The notes under the pieces are model-generated. The model did no database searches. It was not told where the DNA came from and saw only the letters and a program-made list of their open reading frames with translations. The position numbers and the translations under genes were made by a program. Positions 34,587 to 34,718 of a DNA stretch of 34,718 bases are shown in pieces. The first letter of the stretch is position 1, and each line of letters begins with the position of its first letter. The stretch is from Deltaproteobacteria bacterium (GTDB lineage Bacteria > Desulfobacterota > Desulfobacteria > Desulfobacterales > QNYZ01): positions 1 through 34,718 of the forward strand of contig QNYZ01000032.1 of NCBI GenBank assembly GCA_003973265.1, read 5' to 3'.

Positions 34587-34718
34587 AAATTAATTATCAG
34601 ATTAACCCGACAAATTAATATGTGGCATGATTATATCTGCATGATCTGCTGTTATTTATATCCTTGCGCTCTCACGCCCCTTTGAATCGACAAAGAATTC
34701 AACCATCTCTTTTTTTAT

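Overview
The window looks like chromosome from a Gram-negative, strictly anaerobic bacterium, most likely a sulfate-reducing member of the Desulfobacterota. This is inferred from gene content, not from a marker gene. The pointers are an hdrA-mvhD-metV-metF cluster (methyl branch of the Wood-Ljungdahl pathway coupled to flavin/iron-sulfur electron transfer), a branched-chain-type ABC importer next to acyl-CoA genes, lysine synthesis through LL-diaminopimelate aminotransferase, and an outer membrane (TolC-type channel, RND pump).

Layout. (1) Positions 1-6635, minus strand: a LIV-type ABC importer operon (binding protein, two permeases, two ATPases) that runs into an acyl-CoA synthetase and the first codons of a probable acyl-CoA dehydrogenase. 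This reads as uptake, activation and beta-oxidation of a carboxylic acid. (2) Positions 6636-7537: a 902-bp gene-free divergent control region. The same perfect dyad, CCGGTT-N6-AACCGG, lies upstream of both flanking operons. (3) Positions 7538-12416, plus strand: a fused double-module HdrA, MvhD, MetV and MetF, closed by a strong intrinsic terminator. (4) Positions 12792-20146, plus strand: MarR regulator, TolC-like channel, membrane-fusion protein, RND pump and APC-family permease, with a near-consensus promoter in front and a 14-bp-stem terminator behind. (5) Positions 20271-26492, minus strand: tRNA-Leu, trigger factor, clpP, clpX, lon, tRNA-Val, tRNA-Asp. This is the conserved protein-folding and proteolysis block. 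(6) tRNA-Pro, plus strand. (7) Positions 26931-30331, minus strand: Lrp/AsnC regulator, ABM-domain protein, dapL, lysA. Two phased dyads overlie the regulator's promoter. (8) Positions 30559-34586: an unknown small cytoplasmic protein, an exported FG-GAP/ASPIC-UnbV protein, and, divergent to it, an exported beta-propeller-like protein followed by an exported SGNH hydrolase.

The genes are mostly recognisable families. The less ordinary content is the fused HdrA with a decayed internal N-terminal domain and no HdrB/HdrC nearby, a LivG with a non-canonical ABC signature motif, the permease at the end of the RND operon, and several clear dyads in the intergenic regions. All family calls come from reading motifs by eye; no database search was run.
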